A stretch of 64,000 nucleotides of DNA from Bacillota bacterium (lineage in GTDB: Bacteria; Bacillota; Clostridia; Peptostreptococcales; Acidaminobacteraceae): assembly GCA_025210655.1 (NCBI GenBank), contig JAOARG010000015.1, positions 1 through 64,000 on the forward strand, written 5' to 3'. Both the position numbers and the translations under genes were made by a program. The notes below the pieces were generated by a model. The model did not search any database. It was not told the DNA's origin and saw only the letters and a list, made by a program, of their open reading frames with translations. The first letter of the stretch is position 1; the number at the start of each line of letters is the position of its first letter. Below, one piece after another: positions 16,833-25,395 of the stretch.

Positions 16833-17639
16833 TTATAATGATATTTCCTCTCCATCATCTGGTATAAATAGTCGGTCTTTTGGAATACCGGCAATTTTTG
16901 ATTTCTCTGAAAGTTCTTGTCTAGTTATTGGACAATGATCTAAAGCCTCCATATGAATAGACACTATTTTTGATTTAGGTACTAGTTGTGCAATTTTTAT
17001 TGTATCATCAGCATCCATTACTAATTTCACCACATTACCTTCTGCATCTATAGGCATTTGTGCTCCGCCAGAGTGGGTAATGATGATGTCTGGAGTGTAT
17101 TTTTCAATAGTTGCTAAAACTTCATTAGTAATGATAGTATCTCCAGTCCAGAGAATTGTTGGATAGCCATCAGCCTCAAAGACAAATCCTGAAACATCTC
17201 CAACCATTGGTAAAAAGTCTTCTATATCTGTGTGAAGACCATCAAATCTTGTAATTTTAATATTGTCGACTGTAATACTATCTTCAATTTCATGAACATT
17301 ATTAAATCCTACAGCTCTTACTCCTTCAGCATCGCAAGCTTGGATATAAATAGGCATGCTTTTATCAATTTCTTTTATAGCTGTAGCATCAAAATGATCA
17401 GAAGGACCTCCTTTGCCATCTGCTGGGATATGACTGTGGGAAACTAAAATGCAGTCTACACCATCCATAATTTCGTCAATACTCATAGGCAATGGAGCAG
17501 TAGGATTTACTAATTGATCTCTATATAAAAATCCTGTATAAGCTCCTTTAGATGCAAGCATTGGGTCTGTTAAGAAAGTTTTTCCTCCATAGTTTATTTT
17601 CATTGTCGCATTTCTAATGTACTGAATCTTTGTACTCAT
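16833..17639 (-). CDS. MBL-fold metallo-hydrolase, cytoplasmic form
   Basis: 268 residues, a close paralogue of the lipoprotein encoded downstream but without a signal peptide. Motifs: T-D-P-M-L-A, S-H-S-H followed ten residues later by D-H-F-D, L-W-T-G-D-T, I-T-H-S-G-G-A-Q-M and S-I-H-M-E-A-L-D-H-C. The insertion splitting H-x-H from D-H is shared by both copies. First gene of the minus-strand operon and divergent from TetR gene 2; the 174-bp gap holds the TetR operator at 17773, which may also control this side. A cytoplasmic and an exported form suggest the same compound is handled on both sides of the membrane. Confidence 0.88.
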   Translation of the reverse strand: MSTKIQYIRNATMKINYGGKTFLTDPMLASKGAYTGFLYRDQLVNPTAPLPMSIDEIMDGVDCILVSHSHIPADGKGGPSDHFDATAIKEIDKSMPIYIQACDAEGVRAVGFNNVHEIEDSITVDNIKITRFDGLHTDIEDFLPMVGDVSGFVFEADGYPTILWTGDTIITNEVLATIEKYTPDIIITHSGGAQMPIDAEGNVVKLVMDADDTIKIAQLVPKSKIVSIHMEALDHCPITRQELSEKSKIAGIPKDRLFIPDDGEEISL

Positions 17640-17765
17640 GATTATTCTCCTTTATGTTTATTCGTTTTGTGTTAAGGCCTTGTAAACAAAATATCATCTG
17701 GAAAAACGAAAGTAAATTACCCACTTTTTTGTGGGTATGTATTTTTTAAAAAAGAAAATGTCTTC

Positions 17766-17794
17766 TTGACAATAACCGAACGGTCGTTTATTAT
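17766..17794 (+). promoter_or_regulatory. Promoter of TetR gene 2 with embedded operator
   Basis: TTGACA (17766-17771), exactly 17 bp, TATTAT (17789-17794). The operator TAACCGAACGGTCGTTTA (17773-17790) fills the spacer. Same design as at 12953 and 13641. Confidence 0.8.
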
Positions 17795-17813
17795 AGAAGG
17801 TGAGGAGAGACTT

Positions 17814-18386
17814 ATGAGAAAAAAAAGTGTCGAAAAAGAAGAGAAAATAAAAAAAACTGTGATCAAGTTAACAAGGGAGTTTGGTTTTCAAGGAATATCT
17901 ATGTCAAAGATTGCAAATGAATGCGGAATATCACCTTCTAGTATTTATACTTACTATAATAGTAAGAGTGAGATGATTCATAGTATTTATCATGAAATCA
18001 GAGAAAAAAGATTCAGAGATATAGTTGAGCAAGTAGACTCTTCTATTGTAGAGAAGGTTACTCTTTACGAGATATTTAGAGGATACTACTTTTATCTTAT
18101 AGGTAATGAAGATGAATATTACTTTATAAAGCAGTTTTCTAGTTGCCCTTGTCTAATTGAAGAAATAAAACTTAAGAAGTATGAAATATCTGAAAGTAGT
18201 GTAATTGATAAATTTATTAAGGATAAGAAAATTATCGATTTTGATAAAGGAATACTTCATTCTCTTTTGGCATCACCAATAGAGAGAATGGCTGAAAATT
18301 ATTATATACATGGTACCTTGTTGAATGAAAAAGAAGTGAAATTCACTTTTGACCTGATCTGGAAGGGAATATGTAATAATAGCTAA
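17814..18386 (+). CDS. TetR family regulator 2
   Basis: 190 residues. The helix-turn-helix is G-F-Q-G-I-S-M-S-K-I-A-N-E-C-G-I-S, then S-I-Y-T-Y-Y-N-S-K-S-E-M-I-H. It is a paralogue of TetR 1, with C-P-C where that has C-Q-C; paired Cys in the ligand domain make thiol or redox sensing possible. ATG 17814 follows GAGGAG. The longer in-frame extension from 17766 would translate the promoter and is rejected. Autoregulated through the operator in its promoter and positioned to control the reductase operon 75 bp downstream. Confidence 0.92.
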   Translation: MRKKSVEKEEKIKKTVIKLTREFGFQGISMSKIANECGISPSSIYTYYNSKSEMIHSIYHEIREKRFRDIVEQVDSSIVEKVTLYEIFRGYYFYLIGNEDEYYFIKQFSSCPCLIEEIKLKKYEISESSVIDKFIKDKKIIDFDKGILHSLLASPIERMAENYYIHGTLLNEKEVKFTFDLIWKGICNNS

Positions 18387-18428
18387 TGGGTTCTATTTTA
18401 TATAGAGCTCTATATTAGGAAAATATAT

Positions 18429-18446
18429 TAAACGAACATTCGATTA
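18429..18446 (+). promoter_or_regulatory. TetR operator before the reductase operon
   Basis: TAAACGAACATTCGATTA, the most symmetrical of the four operators, ends 5 bp before the AGGAGG ribosome site of the Old Yellow Enzyme gene. Placed in the leader, it would block an approaching polymerase or a promoter with -10 near TATATT (18424-18429). Confidence 0.7.
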
Positions 18447-18460
18447 AAAAGGAGGATTAT

Positions 18461-19540
18461 ATGGGAAGAAAAGCATTTGTTAAAAATATTATCGGAAAAG
18501 TAACAGTAAAAAATAGGTTAGTAAGGAGTGCAGCTGGTTCGGGAGTTGCTTCAAAAGAAGGTTATGTGACAGATGATGTGAGGAAGTGGTATGAGAAGGT
18601 TGCAGATGGTGGTGCTGGACTTATTATTTCTGAGATGATGACTGCTTGGGATGATGGGAACTTTCCTGAGAATTATCTAAGGATAGATGATGATGTTTAT
18701 ATAGATGGTTTGACAAGTGTTGCTGATATTGTGCACAAACGTAATAGCAAGATTATTGCTCAAATTGGAAACTACGGATCTCTCCTTCATTGGGAAGCTA
18801 ATAAGCCACCAGTAGGGCCGTCAAAGATAAAAGATGAAATAAGTGGAATTACAGCGAAAGCTCTTTCTGAGAAAGAAATAAGGGAAATAATTAATTATTT
18901 TATTGATGCTGCTATCCGTGCAGAAAAAGCGGGGTTTGATGGAGTTCAAATTCATGCTGCACATGGCTTTTTACTGAATAAGTTCATCAATCCATACTAT
19001 AACAGAAGAAATGATGCTTATGGTAAAGATACTGAGGGAAGATCAAAGATAATTGTTGATATTCATAATGGTATTAGTAAAGCTTGTGGTGATAAGTTTT
19101 TAGTGCTATTAAAAATTAATAGTTCGGACTTTATAGATGATGATTATGGATTTAAGTTCGATGAAAGTAGAAAAGTGTGCAATTATTTATCAAGTGTAGG
19201 TTTTGATGCAATAGAAATAAGTAGTGGATTAGCTGGAGGGAAAATAACACCTGCTAGACCTATAAATGAAGTAGCATATAACCTTGAACATACTAAAATT
19301 ATATCTGAAGATATTCAAACACCAGTGATTTTAGTAGGTGGAATACGTTCGTTTGATATTGCTGAAGAGATATTGAGCAGTACTTCAATACACAGCATTG
19401 CAATGACAAGGGCTTTGACTTATGAACCAGAATTGATTAAGAGATGGGAAGAAGAAGGAAAAGTAAAATCAAAATGTATTGCATGCAATAAATGCTTTAC
19501 AACAGAAGGGCAGATGTGTGTATTTAATATTGGAAAATAA
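18461..19540 (+). CDS. Old Yellow Enzyme family NADH:flavin oxidoreductase (short form)
   Basis: A 359-residue FMN-dependent TIM-barrel ene-reductase that reduces activated C=C bonds of enones, quinones or nitro compounds. Marks: V-K-N-R-L-V-R-S-A near the start, the catalytic-site segment G-F-D-G-V-Q-I-H-A-A-H-G-F-L-L-N-K-F (about 160-177), then I-L-V-G-G-I-R. The tail C-I-A-C-N-K-C begins a 4Fe-4S motif like that of the longer 2,4-dienoyl-CoA-reductase relatives, but the protein ends there with no FAD/NAD(P) domain. First gene of a probable four-gene operon: this gene, the selenoperoxiredoxin, a long OYE and an NTF2-like protein. Controlled by the operator at 18429. Confidence 0.92.
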   Translation: MGRKAFVKNIIGKVTVKNRLVRSAAGSGVASKEGYVTDDVRKWYEKVADGGAGLIISEMMTAWDDGNFPENYLRIDDDVYIDGLTSVADIVHKRNSKIIAQIGNYGSLLHWEANKPPVGPSKIKDEISGITAKALSEKEIREIINYFIDAAIRAEKAGFDGVQIHAAHGFLLNKFINPYYNRRNDAYGKDTEGRSKIIVDIHNGISKACGDKFLVLLKINSSDFIDDDYGFKFDESRKVCNYLSSVGFDAIEISSGLAGGKITPARPINEVAYNLEHTKIISEDIQTPVILVGGIRSFDIAEEILSSTSIHSIAMTRALTYEPELIKRWEEEGKVKSKCIACNKCFTTEGQMCVFNIGK

Positions 19541-19565
19541 AAAATGAAATGAAGGGAGTTTGATT

Positions 19566-20198
19566 ATGATTACAGAATCATTAGAAGCTTTAAGAAACAA
19601 TTTTTATGATAACGCTCCAAAAGAAATTATTCAAACAATTGAAAACCATTTTGCAGAGTTAGTAGAGGATAAATTAGTTGAAAATGCACTGAAAGTTGGT
19701 GATTTAATGCCAGAATTTGAACTAAGAAACTCTATAGGTGAAGTTTTATCATCTAAAACTTTACTAAGTGAGGGACCAATAGTATTAAATTTTTATAGAG
19801 GGGCTTGGTGACCTTTTTGTAATTTAGAGCTTGGAGGTTACCAAGACATATTGAAAGATATTCACAAAAAAGGAGCACAGTTAGTTGCAATATCACCAGA
19901 ACTACCAGATGAGTCCTTATCCTTGCAAGAAAAAATGGATTTAGATTTTGAAGTACTCACAGATTTGAACAATGATTTTTCTAAAAAGTTAGGAATTGCT
20001 TTTTCTATGAAGGAAGATTTAATTGAACTATATAAGCATTTTGGAATTGACTTAGTTGAAAAACATGGGAATGAGGACTATGTAATGCCTGTTCCAGCAA
20101 CATTTGTAGTTAATAGAGATGGGAGATTAGTCCTTTCACATATTGGTATCGATTATACAAAGAGGATGGAACCAAAGGAAGTTTTAAAGTATTTGTAG
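19566..20198 (+). CDS. prxU: Selenocysteine-containing peroxiredoxin-like protein (UGA decoded as Sec)
   Basis: One 210-residue gene with an in-frame TGA at 19809-19811 (residue 82) read as selenocysteine. Sequence before it ends N-F-Y-R-G-A-W; directly after, in the same frame, come P-F-C-N-L-E-L. Cys-containing homologues have R-G-x-W-C-P-Y-C-N at this point, so Sec replaces the peroxidatic Cys in a U-x-x-C motif with resolving C85. The thioredoxin fold continues through A-I-S-P-E and V-P-A-T-F-V-V-N. It reduces H2O2 or organic peroxides using a thiol partner. Sec in the UxxC position is established for PrxU of Eubacterium acidaminophilum. ATG 19566 follows GAAGGGAG. A standard gene caller would split this into two ORFs. 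Sec-insertion genes (selABCD) are not in the window. Confidence 0.92.
19804..19845 (+). promoter_or_regulatory. Candidate bacterial SECIS hairpin at the Sec codon
   Basis: CTTGGTGACC (19804-19813), which contains the TGA, pairs with GGTTACCAAG (19836-19845) over ten positions with one G-T pair; the loop is 22 bases. Bacterial SECIS elements lie at or directly after the UGA, as here, and recruit SelB. The apical SelB-contact bases cannot be assigned by eye. Confidence 0.65.
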
Positions 20199-20224
20199 AT
20201 GAAGAAATGTAGAAGGTGATTGAA

Positions 20225-22150
20225 ATGTTAAGGAAAATTTTTGAACCTATTAAAATAGGTTCATTAGATATAAAAAATAGACTTGTTGTACCACCTATGG
20301 TAGTTAATTATGTAAATGAAGATGGAAGAGCTAATGAAAGATTTATATCTTATTTAGAAGAAAAGGCTAAGGGTGGTTGGGGGCTTATTATACCAGAAAA
20401 TTATGCAATTTCCCCTGAAGCAAGAGGCTTCGATTGTTTGCCGGGATTATGGAATGATGAACAAATTGATAGCCATAGACTATTAACAGATAGGCTTCAT
20501 AAACATGGAAGTAAAGTTTTTGTTCAATTAAATCACGCAGGAAGACAAACATCGAGACAAATAACTGGTGTTCAATCAGTTGCACCATCAGCAATTCCAG
20601 ATCCAGTTGTTGGTGAAATGCCTAGAATGTTGGATGAAGAAGAAATAAAAGAAATAATAGAAATGTTTGGAGATGCAGCACTAAGAGCAAAGAAGGCTGG
20701 CTTTGATGGTATAGAAGTTCATGGTTGCCATGGCTACTTGATAAATCAATTTATGTCTCCTTTTTCAAACAAGAGAAATGATAAATATGGTGGAAGTATT
20801 GAAAATAGAGCACGTTTTGCAGTTGAGATCATAAATGATATTAAGAGAAAAACAGGTGAAGATTATCCAATAATTTATAGGATGACAGTAAATGAATTCG
20901 TACCTGGAGGCCTTAATACTAATGACAGTAAGGTAATAGCTATGATACTTGAAGAAGCAGGTGTAGACGCAATCCATTGTACAAATGGTATATATGCAAG
21001 TAAAGAATATATAATTCCCCCTGCTGCAGTTGAACATGGTTGGAGTTCTGATATTACTGCTGAAATAAAGAGTGTTGTATCTATACCTGTTATTACTGTG
21101 GGTAGGATAAATAATCCAATGACAGCTGAGAGTATTTTACTATCAGGCAAGGCAGACTTAATTGCCATGGGAAGAGCTTCTTTGGCTGACCCCCATATGC
21201 CTAATAAAGCTAAAGATGGTGACTTCGAAGAGATAATAAAATGTATAGGATGTCTTCAAGGTTGTTCCGGTAGAAATTCCAAGCAGTTACCAGTAAAGTG
21301 TCTTGTTAATCCTATGACTGGTAACGAGAGTATTTATGATTTAGGGAAATCTGTACTAAGGAAAAAAGTACTAATAGCAGGTGGTGGAATTGCAGGCATG
21401 GAGGCAGCTATTGTTGCAGCAAAGAGAGGTCACTATGTACATTTATTCGAAAAATCCAACCTACTTGGTGGGCAATGGCTTATTGCATCAGTACCTCCTT
21501 ATAAGGAAGAACTGAGTAGTCTTATAAACTGGCAAAAACATCAACTTACACAACTAGGTGTAAAAGTGTATTTGAATAAAACACTGACTAGAGATATTGT
21601 AGATTTCGAGAAGCCAGATGGGGTAATAATAGCTACAGGATCTGAAGCAAAAAAGCTAAACTTTATGTCTATTAGAGGTGATTTAGTGATATCAGCAAAC
21701 CGAATTCTCAGTGGCGAGGTTGAAACTGGTCAAAATATACTTGTTATTGGTGGAGGATCTATAGGTGTTGAGACCGCGGTATATCTTGCAGCTCATGATA
21801 AAAAAGTTACTATTATTGAAGCTGGAGATGATTTGATGAGGGATGGTGAATCTGTTGTAAATCATTATCTTTTTAAGGAACTAATAAAGTTTGATATACA
21901 GGTGCTAAAAAATGCTCATGTTAAAACTATATCTGAAAATAAAGTAGTAACATATGACATAGACGGAAATATGAAGAGAATGAAAAACATAGATACTATT
22001 ATTTCTGCAATTGGTTCGATGTCAGTTAATAATTTGTCAAAAGAACTTAAGAACATTGAAGCTGATGTAATTATAGTAGGTGATGCTCTCAAGGTCAGAA
22101 AAGGACTTGAGGCTGTTGATGAAGGTTTTAAGGCAGGTTTATTAATATAA
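20225..22150 (+). CDS. NADH:flavin oxidoreductase / 2,4-dienoyl-CoA reductase family, Fe-S flavoprotein
   Basis: 641 residues with the full three-part architecture. An FMN-binding Old Yellow Enzyme barrel (about 1-330, with G-F-D-G-I-E-V-H-G-C-H-G-Y-L-I-N-Q-F) is followed by a 4Fe-4S site C340-x2-C343-x3-C347-x11-C359 and an FAD/NAD(P)H domain (about 380-641, with A-G-G-G-I-A-G-M-E-A and G-G-G-S-I-G-V-E-T). Electrons pass NAD(P)H to FAD, Fe-S, FMN and then an alpha,beta-unsaturated substrate. Dienoyl-CoA, enoate and bile-acid reductases share this layout, so the substrate is open. ATG 20225 is used because AAGGTG precedes it; GTG 20216 is an alternative. Confidence 0.93.
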   Translation: MLRKIFEPIKIGSLDIKNRLVVPPMVVNYVNEDGRANERFISYLEEKAKGGWGLIIPENYAISPEARGFDCLPGLWNDEQIDSHRLLTDRLHKHGSKVFVQLNHAGRQTSRQITGVQSVAPSAIPDPVVGEMPRMLDEEEIKEIIEMFGDAALRAKKAGFDGIEVHGCHGYLINQFMSPFSNKRNDKYGGSIENRARFAVEIINDIKRKTGEDYPIIYRMTVNEFVPGGLNTNDSKVIAMILEEAGVDAIHCTNGIYASKEYIIPPAAVEHGWSSDITAEIKSVVSIPVITVGRINNPMTAESILLSGKADLIAMGRASLADPHMPNKAKDGDFEEIIKCIGCLQGCSGRNSKQLPVKCLVNPMTGNESIYDLGKSVLRKKVLIAGGGIAGMEAAIVAAKRGHYVHLFEKSNLLGGQWLIASVPPYKEELSSLINWQKHQLTQLGVKVYLNKTLTRDIVDFEKPDGVIIATGSEAKKLNFMSIRGDLVISANRILSGEVETGQNILVIGGGSIGVETAVYLAAHDKKVTIIEAGDDLMRDGESVVNHYLFKELIKFDIQVLKNAHVKTISENKVVTYDIDGNMKRMKNIDTIISAIGSMSVNNLSKELKNIEADVIIVGDALKVRKGLEAVDEGFKAGLLI

Positions 22151-22175
22151 GGAAATTATAAAGGAGGATTTTATT

Positions 22176-22577
22176 ATGACAAAAGGAACACATACAAATG
22201 AGGCGATTAGGGAGGCTATGGATCATCTGATTGATCGTGCAACTAATTTTGATATTGAAGCACTAAATACAATTTATCACGATGACTTTCATACAACACT
22301 TGTGATGCCTGATGATACAGTTGTGACATACAATAAAGAGGAGTTTAAAACTCATTTTGCAAAACAAGCTAAAGAAGGAAAGACACAACTTAACACATGG
22401 GCTAAGTGGCACGATTTTCATGTTTTAGGTGATAGTGCTGTTTGTGTTCTAACTAGAAAACATAGTGGAATGAATGGGGAAGAAATGTATCTATTATGTA
22501 ATATTGAACTTCGTTATGAAGATAATCGCTGGCAAGTAATTCGTGAGGCAATATATCTTCGTCCGTTGGATAATTAA
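22176..22577 (+). CDS. NTF2-like (SnoaL/DUF4440-type) protein
   Basis: 133 residues forming a cone-shaped NTF2-like fold: a helical start with A-M-D-H-L-I-D-R-A-T-N-F-D-I-E-A-L-N-T-I-Y-like spacing, then beta strands ending R-W-Q-V-I-R-E-A. Members include small dehydratases, isomerases and ligand carriers; the role here cannot be set by sequence. AAAGGAGG precedes ATG, 25 bp after the long reductase, so it is the last gene of the operon and may act on the product or substrate of the reductases. Confidence 0.75.
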   Translation: MTKGTHTNEAIREAMDHLIDRATNFDIEALNTIYHDDFHTTLVMPDDTVVTYNKEEFKTHFAKQAKEGKTQLNTWAKWHDFHVLGDSAVCVLTRKHSGMNGEEMYLLCNIELRYEDNRWQVIREAIYLRPLDN

Positions 22578-22590
22578 AACTTTATCGTAG

Positions 22591-22620
22591 TAATGGGGCA
22601 GTCTAATGACTGCCCCATTA
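22591..22620. terminator. Bidirectional terminator GGGGCAGTC type, copy 2
   Basis: A perfect 13-bp stem (22591-22603 with 22608-22620) around TAAT, between the convergent NTF2-like and IclR genes. Same core sequence as at 15221 and 43924. Confidence 0.88.
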
Positions 22621-22626
22621 TTAATC

Positions 22627-23406
22627 TTAATTTCCCGTTAACTCTTTTGTTATCTTCTTACTATATTCCATCATATCTTTAATCATATCTTTAGTCTGAT
22701 GTTTCAACTGTTCAACAGATCCTGTTATACTAAGAACTCCAACCATACTTACACCGTCATAAATTGGACATGCAACAGAATATATACCTATTTCAATTTC
22801 TTCATCTTCTATACAGTAACCATTTTCTCGGTTCATTTTTGCATCAGCAAAAACATCATTTTTATCAACAAGGGTCTTCTCTGTATATTTTTCGAAAGAT
22901 TGATATTTTAAATACTGGTCTAATTCTTCCAGTGTCATATTGGATAATACCATTTTACCTGAAGCTGTTGCATTTAAAGGTATAGGATATCCTGTTACAG
23001 AAGAAATTGTATAATATGAGTTAGTAGGTTTAATCATTTCTAGAAAAATCAGCCTATTATTTTTAAATGAAAATAATCTACTTGAAGCTTTGTATTTTAG
23101 ACTCAACTCTTTTAAATAATATGATCCAATTTCTTTAAGTCGTATAGACATTGAATCGAAAACAAGTTGGTATTTTCCTAATAACTTTGGACTTAATAAA
23201 TACTTACCATTGCTAATATTTTGATCAATATATTCATTCACACTTAAGGTTTTGATAATTCCGTGAACGGTACTTTTGTTCAAACCTAATTTATGGCTAA
23301 TTTCACTTAAAGTCAATTCTCTATTTATTTCATCAAAACATTCTATAATGTCAAGAGCTCTTTGAACAGATTGAATGACCCTTGGTTTACTATCTTTCTC
23401 ACTCAT
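22627..23406 (-). CDS. IclR family transcriptional regulator
   Basis: 259 residues. The N-terminal winged helix contains L-T-L-S-E-I-S-H-K-L-G-L-N-K-S-T-V-H-G-I-I (about 33-55). The C-terminal GAF-like effector domain has N-A-T-A-S-G-K-M-V-L and G-V-L-S-I-T-G. IclR proteins usually control catabolic genes in response to a pathway metabolite. It is transcribed away from the PLP-enzyme/symporter operon, with about 800 bp between them, and is the nearest regulator to it; a link is plausible but unproven. The start has AAGGAG. Confidence 0.92.
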   Translation of the reverse strand: MSEKDSKPRVIQSVQRALDIIECFDEINRELTLSEISHKLGLNKSTVHGIIKTLSVNEYIDQNISNGKYLLSPKLLGKYQLVFDSMSIRLKEIGSYYLKELSLKYKASSRLFSFKNNRLIFLEMIKPTNSYYTISSVTGYPIPLNATASGKMVLSNMTLEELDQYLKYQSFEKYTEKTLVDKNDVFADAKMNRENGYCIEDEEIEIGIYSVACPIYDGVSMVGVLSITGSVEQLKHQTKDMIKDMMEYSKKITKELTGN

Positions 23407-24146
23407 TTTTTATTCTCCTTCCCAATTTATAAATCCAAATTAGAAATTTCATTAAACACAAAAATGATATCCCGTTATGATTTGCAAGAGGATATCTAGG
23501 TATCTTGATTAAATAGTAAGCAAAACTAACTCTAATGGAGCAAAAGTACTTAATATATATCCTAATTAATAATGAATTTCATAAATCTATAAATAAAAAC
23601 TAGTTTATCAACTATAGATTGTACTATTTAATAATATAAACTAGAGTTTGGTATTTTTTCTCATTATATTATAAGGATATGGAAATTGCAACTATTGAGA
23701 GCTTTTGCTTTGGCTTTTCTGACACTGTTTTACTAGATTCGTTAAATAAAGTTGTCTTTATTAGTTATATGAGTTTAGAAATTGGGGTGCAAATAATTGC
23801 ATGGTATATTATTATAAATATAATACACAATACATTCGTTTAGTTGTTGACAAACAACAAAAAATGAATGAAAAACCTTGACATCTAAAAAGTAATGGCT
23901 TATTCTATTAAAGATTTGGCTTTGAGTTTGAAGTATATTCAGTGTAAGTTGTTTGTGTTTTTAAAATTTCTATTACAGTTTATTTACTAGTTTTCATATG
24001 AAAAAGTAGTATAAAGTACAATATTTTATAAAATCTATAATAATAATCACTTATGACAAAAGTAGCTGTAGACCGCTTTATTACAATGATATATATGTTA
24101 AGGGATAAATAAACTTTATAAAACGTATGATATTATCAAATAGCGT
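23407..24146. other. Long AT-rich intergenic region, no gene seen
   Basis: About 740 bp without a credible reading frame on either strand. It holds divergent regulatory sequence for IclR and the lyase operon. GATATCC at about 23469 and GGATATC at about 23489 form a loose inverted repeat. No known riboswitch or RNA gene was recognised. Confidence 0.5.
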
Positions 24147-24194
24147 TTGACATTATCAAGCGCAGCTTGTATAATGAACTTGTAAACGATTTCA
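24147..24194 (+). promoter_or_regulatory. Promoter and CcpA cre box of lyase/symporter operon 1
   Basis: TTGACA (24147-24152), 17 bp, TATAAT (24170-24175). TGTAAACGATTTCA (24181-24194) matches the cre consensus TGWAARCGNTNWCA at every position and lies at the start of transcription, where CcpA binding represses. Confidence 0.85.
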
Positions 24195-24222
24195 AAAAAC
24201 ATATTATCAGGAGGAGATTATT

Positions 24223-25377
24223 ATGAAAAAAGAACTTTACGGATTTGCAACTAATGCAGTACAGGCTGGGGAGCTTGTTGATCCTACTACTAGGGCCTTA
24301 AATACACCTATTTATCAAACTGCTACTTTTGCATTTGATACTACTAAGGAAAAAGAAGCTGCTGTAGATAATGGTATGAACTGGGTTCCAGATACTTATT
24401 TTTATAGTCGTACAGCTAATCCTACGACTGCTGCTTTAGAGCAAAAGTTAAAATCTATGGAGGGTGCTGAGGATGTTACTATTACAGCTTGTGGTATGTC
24501 AGCTGTAACTACAGCACTTTTAAGTATTCTTGATTCAGGAGATCACTTTATTGGATCAGAAGACTTATTCACTGTTACAAAGATTGCAATAGATGATGTT
24601 TTTACTAAGAAGGGAATTGAATCTACAAGACTTGATACAAATGATTTAGAAAGTGTTAAGAAGAGCATTAAGCCAAACACAAAACTTATCTATGTTGAGT
24701 CTTTATCAAATCCACATCTTATTGTTACTGATATAAAAGGACTTGCTGAATTAGCACATGACAATGGATTACTTTTAATAGTAGACAATACTTTCTTATC
24801 TCCATATTTATTAAGACCACTTGAGTTAGGTGCTGATATGGTTGTTCATTCTGCTACTAAATACATTTGTGGACACGGTGATGCTCTAGGTGGAGTAGTT
24901 GCTGGAAGAAAAGAACTTATCAATGAAGTTCGTTATTATGGAGATTGTTTTGGTACAGTAATCAGTCCATTCAACTCTTGGTTAATATTAAGAGGTCTTC
25001 GTACACTTCACCTAAGAATGCAGGCTCATTCACACAATGCTCAAAAAATAGCTGAATTCCTTGAGTCGAGACCAGAAGTTGAAGAAGTAATCTATCCAGG
25101 ACTTGCTAGTCATCCAGCGCATGATATGGCTAATGAGCTGTTACCTGATGGTAAGGGTGGTATGGTTTCATTCTACTTAAAAGGTGGCGGACCGGCTATG
25201 GAGAAATTAGGAGAATACTTAAACCTTTATTCTATCGGTGTAAGTCTTGGAGATGTAAGAAGTCTTTACTATCCTAATCCTAAGAAAAACAACTTAGTAC
25301 GTCTTTCAGTGGGCTGTGAAGATGTTAGAGATTTAATTGCTGACTTAGAGCAAGGACTAGACAAATTAGATAAGTAA
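24223..25377 (+). CDS. Methionine gamma-lyase-like PLP enzyme, copy 1
   Basis: A 384-residue Cys/Met-metabolism PLP enzyme. PLP lysine K213 in S-A-T-K-Y-I-C-G-H-G-D; Y-S-R-T-A-N-P-T binds the cofactor phosphate; the substrate-carboxylate Arg is in L-V-R-L-S-V-G. Overall closest in layout to methionine gamma-lyase, which splits Met to methanethiol, ammonia and 2-oxobutyrate. Oddities: the usual L-Y-G-G/C-T segment, whose Tyr stacks on PLP and acts as acid, reads L-F116-T-V-T, and the loop before the final Arg is shortened (S-L-G-D-V-R-S-L-Y-Y-P-N-P). Substrate or reaction may therefore differ. Paired with an amino-acid symporter; cre-controlled; nearly identical to the gene at 27127. Confidence 0.85.
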   Translation: MKKELYGFATNAVQAGELVDPTTRALNTPIYQTATFAFDTTKEKEAAVDNGMNWVPDTYFYSRTANPTTAALEQKLKSMEGAEDVTITACGMSAVTTALLSILDSGDHFIGSEDLFTVTKIAIDDVFTKKGIESTRLDTNDLESVKKSIKPNTKLIYVESLSNPHLIVTDIKGLAELAHDNGLLLIVDNTFLSPYLLRPLELGADMVVHSATKYICGHGDALGGVVAGRKELINEVRYYGDCFGTVISPFNSWLILRGLRTLHLRMQAHSHNAQKIAEFLESRPEVEEVIYPGLASHPAHDMANELLPDGKGGMVSFYLKGGGPAMEKLGEYLNLYSIGVSLGDVRSLYYPNPKKNNLVRLSVGCEDVRDLIADLEQGLDKLDK

Positions 25378-25395
25378 GATATATTATAGAAAAAA

